From contig CAYGBW010000035.1 in NCBI GenBank assembly GCA_964348185.1, positions 1 to 8,379 on the forward strand: 8,379 nucleotides of DNA. The letters run 5' to 3'. The notes below the pieces were generated by a model that saw only the letters and a list, made by a program, of their open reading frames with translations, did not search any database and was not told where the DNA came from. How positions within the stretch are numbered: the stretch's first letter is position 1; each line of letters begins with the position of its first letter. The DNA is from CAYGBW01 sp964348185 (GTDB lineage: Bacteria; Desulfobacterota; BSN033; WVXP01). Below are positions 6,687-8,379 of this stretch, piece by piece. The translations under genes and the position numbers were made by a program.

Positions 6687-8185
6687 CTTTCGTCTCGTTC
6701 ACGGAGTTGAGCAAAGGTCGGCCCCTCGACGTTGAGGTCTTTCAGCACCGTGTTGGCAATCTCGACCATCTTCTCCTCCACCTCGGGTCTAAAGGCCTTT
6801 GGGCGATGGGTGTTTAGGATCTGCCTTACCCGTTGCCGGGCAGTCTGAAAGGGCTCAAACCCCTGCTCCTTCCTCTCCTCGAAGCTCCTCTGGTCAAAGA
6901 ATCTGGGCAGAAATAACTCATCTCTGAAATGGCGAGCGGTGTGGTCTGAGGAAAGGTATTCTCCCTGGTGGCCTATCTCGGCAATGAGATCGAGGGCCAG
7001 GGTTTCGGTGTCTATCGTTATCCCTCTAAGCCCCCGATTCACCATATGACAGATCTCATCGTCGAGGAGCATCTGTTCGTAGCTTGAGATCATCGCCGTG
7101 CCGAACAGACCGCCCACCCCATCGTGAATCACATCCACGCCACACAGGGCCGTGTAGAGCAGGGTGTAGGTCTTTTCAATTCCTGCCTGGATATCCGGCT
7201 CAGCAGAGTCCGCTACGCCGCCTGTGCCGTATCCAAGGGGAATCCCATAGAACCGGCAGAGCTGAGCTGTCGCTCCGTTGAGGATTGCTGATTCCGGTGC
7301 TCCCCAGAGCTGCTTTCCCCTCGACATATCCGCGGGCCCTGCGAAGGTTCCATAGATGATCGGGTTTCCAGGGTTGAGGAGCTGGACAAGGCAGATCCCT
7401 GCGATGATCTCTGCATTCTGCACGGCCAGGGTTCCAGCGAGAGAAACCGGTGTCGTCACACCACCCACAGCGCCGCTTACGATGCGGGTAACGATCCCCT
7501 CTTTTGCGAGCTTGAAGAGGCGGACCGTACCGTCGCGGGTATACCGCAGAGGCGAGAACGGCGTTGTGCCCAGGGAAAAAACGAAGTTCCCCTTCCCCTC
7601 TCTCTCCTCATCCACTCCACTGGCCAGCTTTCCGATTTGAATCACCTGATCCAGGTAGGTCGATTGGGTAACGCTCAAGCCCAGATGCTTCTCCGTATTC
7701 AAAAAGAGGGTCAGGGCCTGATAAACATCCGCCGCTTTTGTGGGCACATCCTGGGGAATCACCTGGGTGATGACATAATGGACATTGTCGAGATAATCGG
7801 CCAAACGGGTGAAGTCCTGGAGGTCCTCCAAACGGGCCTTCCGGATCTCCCCTGTTTCCAAATCCTTCACAAAGGTCGTGCCGTATCCGTTGGTATAGTG
7901 GACCCGGTTTACCCCAAGATGGACACTCCGATTGGGATCTCGTGCATGGAGCGTTACCTTGGGGGGGCACCTTTTTAGAAGCCCTTCAACCATTTCCCTT
8001 GAGAGTCGAACGGTGTCATTGACGACCTTTGCTCCTGCCTTTCCAAATACCTCAAGGGCGTTCTCCTCTTCGAAGACGACACCGACTTTCTCCAGCACGG
8101 CCATCGTTGCGTCATGGATTTCACGCACCTGGGCCGGGCTGAGCACTTCAGCGATACTGTGAATGCCAGGGTCTATCCCTTTCAT
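6683..8185 (-). CDS. MttB-superfamily corrinoid-dependent methyltransferase, non-pyrrolysine
   Basis: The protein is 500 residues, the usual length for the trimethylamine methyltransferase (MttB, COG5598) family, which moves a methyl group from a methylated, mostly quaternary, amine to a corrinoid protein in the cytoplasm. Supporting stretches are the N-terminal HDATMAVLEKVGV (24-36), the glycine-rich YGTGGVADSAEPDIQAG (319-335), SYEQMLLDDEI (368-378), RGLRGITIDTETLALDLI (384-401) and the C-terminal HFRDELFLPRFFDQRS (419-434). The frame has no in-frame TAG, so it is not the pyrrolysine enzyme. It resembles the group with glycine betaine (MtgB), proline betaine, carnitine and butyrobetaine enzymes; the substrate cannot be told. 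I chose ATG 8185 because GGAGAGG lies five bases upstream; the longer reading from TTG 8266 would begin inside the promoter. It ends in an ATGA overlap with the FAD subunit. No corrinoid protein gene is adjacent. Confidence 0.93.
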   Translation of the reverse strand: MKGIDPGIHSIAEVLSPAQVREIHDATMAVLEKVGVVFEEENALEVFGKAGAKVVNDTVRLSREMVEGLLKRCPPKVTLHARDPNRSVHLGVNRVHYTNGYGTTFVKDLETGEIRKARLEDLQDFTRLADYLDNVHYVITQVIPQDVPTKAADVYQALTLFLNTEKHLGLSVTQSTYLDQVIQIGKLASGVDEEREGKGNFVFSLGTTPFSPLRYTRDGTVRLFKLAKEGIVTRIVSGAVGGVTTPVSLAGTLAVQNAEIIAGICLVQLLNPGNPIIYGTFAGPADMSRGKQLWGAPESAILNGATAQLCRFYGIPLGYGTGGVADSAEPDIQAGIEKTYTLLYTALCGVDVIHDGVGGLFGTAMISSYEQMLLDDEICHMVNRGLRGITIDTETLALDLIAEIGHQGEYLSSDHTARHFRDELFLPRFFDQRSFEERKEQGFEPFQTARQRVRQILNTHRPKAFRPEVEEKMVEIANTVLKDLNVEGPTFAQLRERDER

Positions 8186-8190
8186 GTGAT

Positions 8191-8197
8191 CCTCTCC
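8191..8197 (-). promoter_or_regulatory. Ribosome binding site deciding the methyltransferase start
   Basis: GGAGAGG precedes ATG 8185 by five bases (GTGAT on the plus strand). It makes the 500-residue protein the likely product and rules against the 27-residue N-terminal extension from TTG 8266. Confidence 0.85.
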
Positions 8198-8213
8198 AAA
8201 GGGGATTGAGAAT

Positions 8214-8228
8214 CGTGAGAATTTCACG
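8214..8228. promoter_or_regulatory. Candidate operator: CGTGA-N5-TCACG palindrome
   Basis: A perfect 5+5-bp inverted repeat with a 5-bp centre, CGTGA GAATT TCACG, begins at about +2 relative to the predicted transcription start and lies in the short leader before the methyltransferase. A dimeric repressor bound here would block initiation. The half-sites look like those of CRP/FNR-type sites (TGTGA-N6-TCACA), but the spacing is one base shorter and the position downstream of -10 does not fit activation. The binding protein is unknown. Confidence 0.4.
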
Positions 8229-8236
8229 GTGTCGCC

Positions 8237-8266
8237 ATTATAAAAGACTGAATTCCCAAATGTCAA
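8237..8266 (-). promoter_or_regulatory. Sigma70-type promoter of the operon
   Basis: On the minus strand TTGACA (8266 to 8261) is followed after exactly 18 bp by TATAAT (8242 to 8237). Both hexamers match consensus fully. Transcription should start near 8230, giving a leader of about 45 nt before ATG 8185. It is correctly placed to drive the whole cluster from the methyltransferase on. Confidence 0.8.
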
Positions 8267-8311
8267 TTGAATTTCTGGATTGTCAAAGTTTTGATTTTTG
8301 CATGCATCCCA

Positions 8312-8379
8312 TCAGTGTGCGCCCCTTCTTTCGAGTCGTTTTTCTTTGAGCAGCTTCATGACCCCAGAGCGGGTGAGGC
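8312..8379 (-). CDS. Possible C-terminal end of an upstream gene, partial
   Basis: One minus-strand frame is open from the right edge to a TGA at 8312-8314 and reads LTRSGVMKLLKEKRLERRG, then AH. The pattern resembles the recognition helix and tail of the Fis-type helix-turn-helix that ends sigma54-dependent regulators. A regulator just upstream of the operon would make sense. Only 21 residues are seen, however, and another frame is also open here (to 8283), so both the gene and its identity are tentative. Confidence 0.3.
   Translation of the reverse strand, partial: LTRSGVMKLLKEKRLERRGAH

Noticed and set aside
8186..8266. N-terminal extension of the methyltransferase from TTG at 8266 (27 extra residues)
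   Set aside because: The TTG is itself part of the -35 hexamer TTGACA, the extension would cover the -10 box, and it is unlike the family's N-terminus. ATG 8185 has a good Shine-Dalgarno.

Overview
The window holds six complete genes, all on the minus strand and so read from right to left, plus what may be the last codons of a seventh at the right edge. In transcription order they are: an MttB-superfamily methyltransferase without pyrrolysine (start 8185); the FAD, [2Fe-2S] and molybdopterin subunits of a xanthine dehydrogenase-family molybdenum enzyme (6686 to 2949); a secreted family-5 ABC solute-binding protein (2895 to 1303); and one DppB-type ABC permease (1247 to 240). Methyltransferase and FAD subunit overlap by ATGA, FAD and [2Fe-2S] subunits by GTGA, and the [2Fe-2S] and Mo subunits are 4 nt apart. 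This is a tightly coupled operon. A consensus-like sigma70 promoter (TTGACA, 18 bp, TATAAT) lies in front of it, with a 15-bp palindrome at the expected transcription start.

The FAD subunit carries the extra cysteine loop known from 4-hydroxybenzoyl-CoA reductase (HcrB), which holds a [4Fe-4S] cluster and links those enzymes to low-potential electron donors. The Mo subunit keeps the fold motifs but has changed two residues normally close to molybdenum: the catalytic Glu of the C-terminal motif is Gln707, and the Gln of the GQG loop is replaced (A470). The enzyme is therefore unlikely to be a textbook hydroxylase.

Inference: the cluster could take up a methylated compound, possibly an N-methylated or quaternary-amine aromatic or heterocycle, remove a methyl group through the MttB homologue onto a corrinoid protein encoded elsewhere, and oxidise or reduce the product with the Mo enzyme. 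No corrinoid protein, corrinoid reactivase, Mo-cofactor maturation gene, second permease or ABC ATPase is present here. An intrinsic terminator sits between binding protein and permease, probably giving more binding protein than permease.

The left 239 bp has no gene. It holds a degenerate 7-bp tandem repeat (TTCGAAT-like) around a 27-bp tandem, partly palindromic repeat. Intergenic repeats of this look, a non-pyrrolysine MttB and an HCR-like enzyme suggest an anaerobic bacterium, perhaps Desulfobacterota, but the taxonomy is an impression and was not tested.
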